This document shows positions 63,416-64,000 of a stretch of DNA of 64,000 bases, piece by piece. Source of the stretch: Nepenthes gracilis (taxonomy: Eukaryota > Streptophyta > Magnoliopsida > Caryophyllales > Nepenthaceae); contig BSYO01000003.1 of the NCBI GenBank assembly GCA_033239525.1, positions 27,831,540 through 27,895,539 of the forward strand, in the 5' to 3' direction. The translations under genes were made by a program, and so were the position numbers. The notes beneath the pieces are model-generated. The model saw only the letters and a program-made list of their open reading frames with translations, was not told where the DNA came from and ran no database searches. The stretch's first letter is position 1. Each line of letters opens with the position of its first letter.

Positions 63416-64000
63416 AGTACCAGTGAGGCCCAAAAAGACGCGAGGCCCAATCTAGGAAGTAGCAGTCCAAGTGGCCAGCCCAACCCCAATATTTAAAACA
63501 GCCTATGTGGCAGCCCAATACTCACAACCAATCGGTGCCACCTACATCTCATTAATGCGGCTGCAGGCGGTAGGCACAGCGTAGAGAAAATAAGCCAATG
63601 AGGAGAAGGTCATCTTTGCCAGCCGCCGCTAACAATTCACTAGCCAATCCCAGCGCAAGAGGTTTACCAGCCGTGGCCTACGACGTACGACGATCTACCC
63701 GCCATCACAAGGTGACAACTGACACATCAGCGGTCACCATTGGGCAATAGCTGATGAATCCCTACTGGATGGATTCTCGTGCACAAAGCTCCAAGCCAGG
63801 AGCCTATAAATTCCCTCTCCTTTTACAGGAGACGGGATCGGATTCTAGACATTCTGCTTCATATTGTGTAGTGAGACGTACACCTCCAGAGATCAAGTTC
63901 TCAAATCAGTGTCCGAATCCAACCTCCACAACCTTTTTCAGGCTACAAGAGTGAGCCACCCTCTGCGGTACATATAGGGAGTCAGGCCTCCCACCAAACA
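63416..64000 (+). repeat. 3' LTR of the Tat-type element, cut by the window edge
   Basis: Starts TGTTGGGTACAGTACC and follows the 5' LTR closely (GAGGCCCAAAAAGACGC, AGTAGCAGTCCAAGTGGCCA, CAGGAGACGGGATCGGATTC). The last roughly 320 bases lie beyond the window. Confidence 0.88.

Larger units (their letters stand above)
51184..64000 (+). mobile_element. Tat-type Ty3/gypsy retrotransposon, partial at the right edge
   Basis: The 5' LTR (51184-52087, 904 bp, TGTTGGATTC...CACAACA) has a matching 3' copy starting TGTTGGGTACAG at 63416 and running off the window. The first 585 bp of the 3' copy are visible and clearly align, with differences every few bases, so the element is old. After the 5' LTR comes TTAACGCCATCCTTGGAAA, a decayed form of the primer-binding site seen intact at 40897. 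Gag, protease, reverse transcriptase, RNase H and integrase follow in gypsy order to 57626. About 5.8 kb of extra sequence then carries a minisatellite and two antisense ORF regions. This layout fits the Tat lineage. Expected full length is about 13.1 kb. Confidence 0.85.

Overview
The window is nuclear DNA of a flowering plant, most likely a eudicot. The genes have several exons with GT-AG introns, the intergenic DNA is AT-rich, and Ty3/gypsy, Ty1/copia and MITE-type transposons are abundant. I cannot name the species. Exon limits were read by eye from splice sites, reading phase and remembered family similarity; nothing was searched.

Three intact-looking protein genes are present. (1) A six-exon plus-strand gene (14553-18607) encodes a 325-residue SPX-RING ubiquitin ligase of the NLA/BAH1 type, which controls phosphate-transporter turnover and nitrogen-limitation responses. 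(2) A six-exon minus-strand gene (19654-37644) encodes a 187-residue p23 co-chaperone of HSP90. Its second intron is 14.8 kb. (3) A single-exon minus-strand gene (48558-49577) encodes a 339-residue EID1-like F-box protein. The NLA and p23 genes converge with about 1 kb between their stop codons. Broken or partial genes are a PETER PAN-like (PPAN/Brix) fragment at 1834-2766, a short-chain dehydrogenase relic at 9330-9585 (minus), and a possible unidentified terminal exon pair at 258-550.

Transposons fill much of the rest. From left to right: a gypsy LTR (3836-5506); a solo LTR with a perfect 5-bp target duplication in NLA intron 1 (15123-15922); a MITE full of ATT repeats (24965-25375); a decayed copia element (28818-35369) in the p23 intron, itself carrying a second gypsy LTR; LTR relics at 39.2-41.7 kb; a 5'-truncated Sirevirus-like copia element with an extra 3' ORF (41717-47163); a Mutator-type MITE with a 9-bp target duplication beside the F-box gene (49763-50046); and a Tat-type gypsy element (51184 to beyond the right edge). 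The last has a decayed gag-pol, a minisatellite, two antisense ORF regions and a partial 3' LTR.

I see no new gene system. The most interesting points are the transposon-swollen p23 intron, the solo LTR in the NLA gene, the extra ORFs of the two large elements, and the strong excess of TAG among the stop codons of the gypsy element, which suggests decay at methylated CAG sites. No tRNA, rRNA or CRISPR array was recognised.
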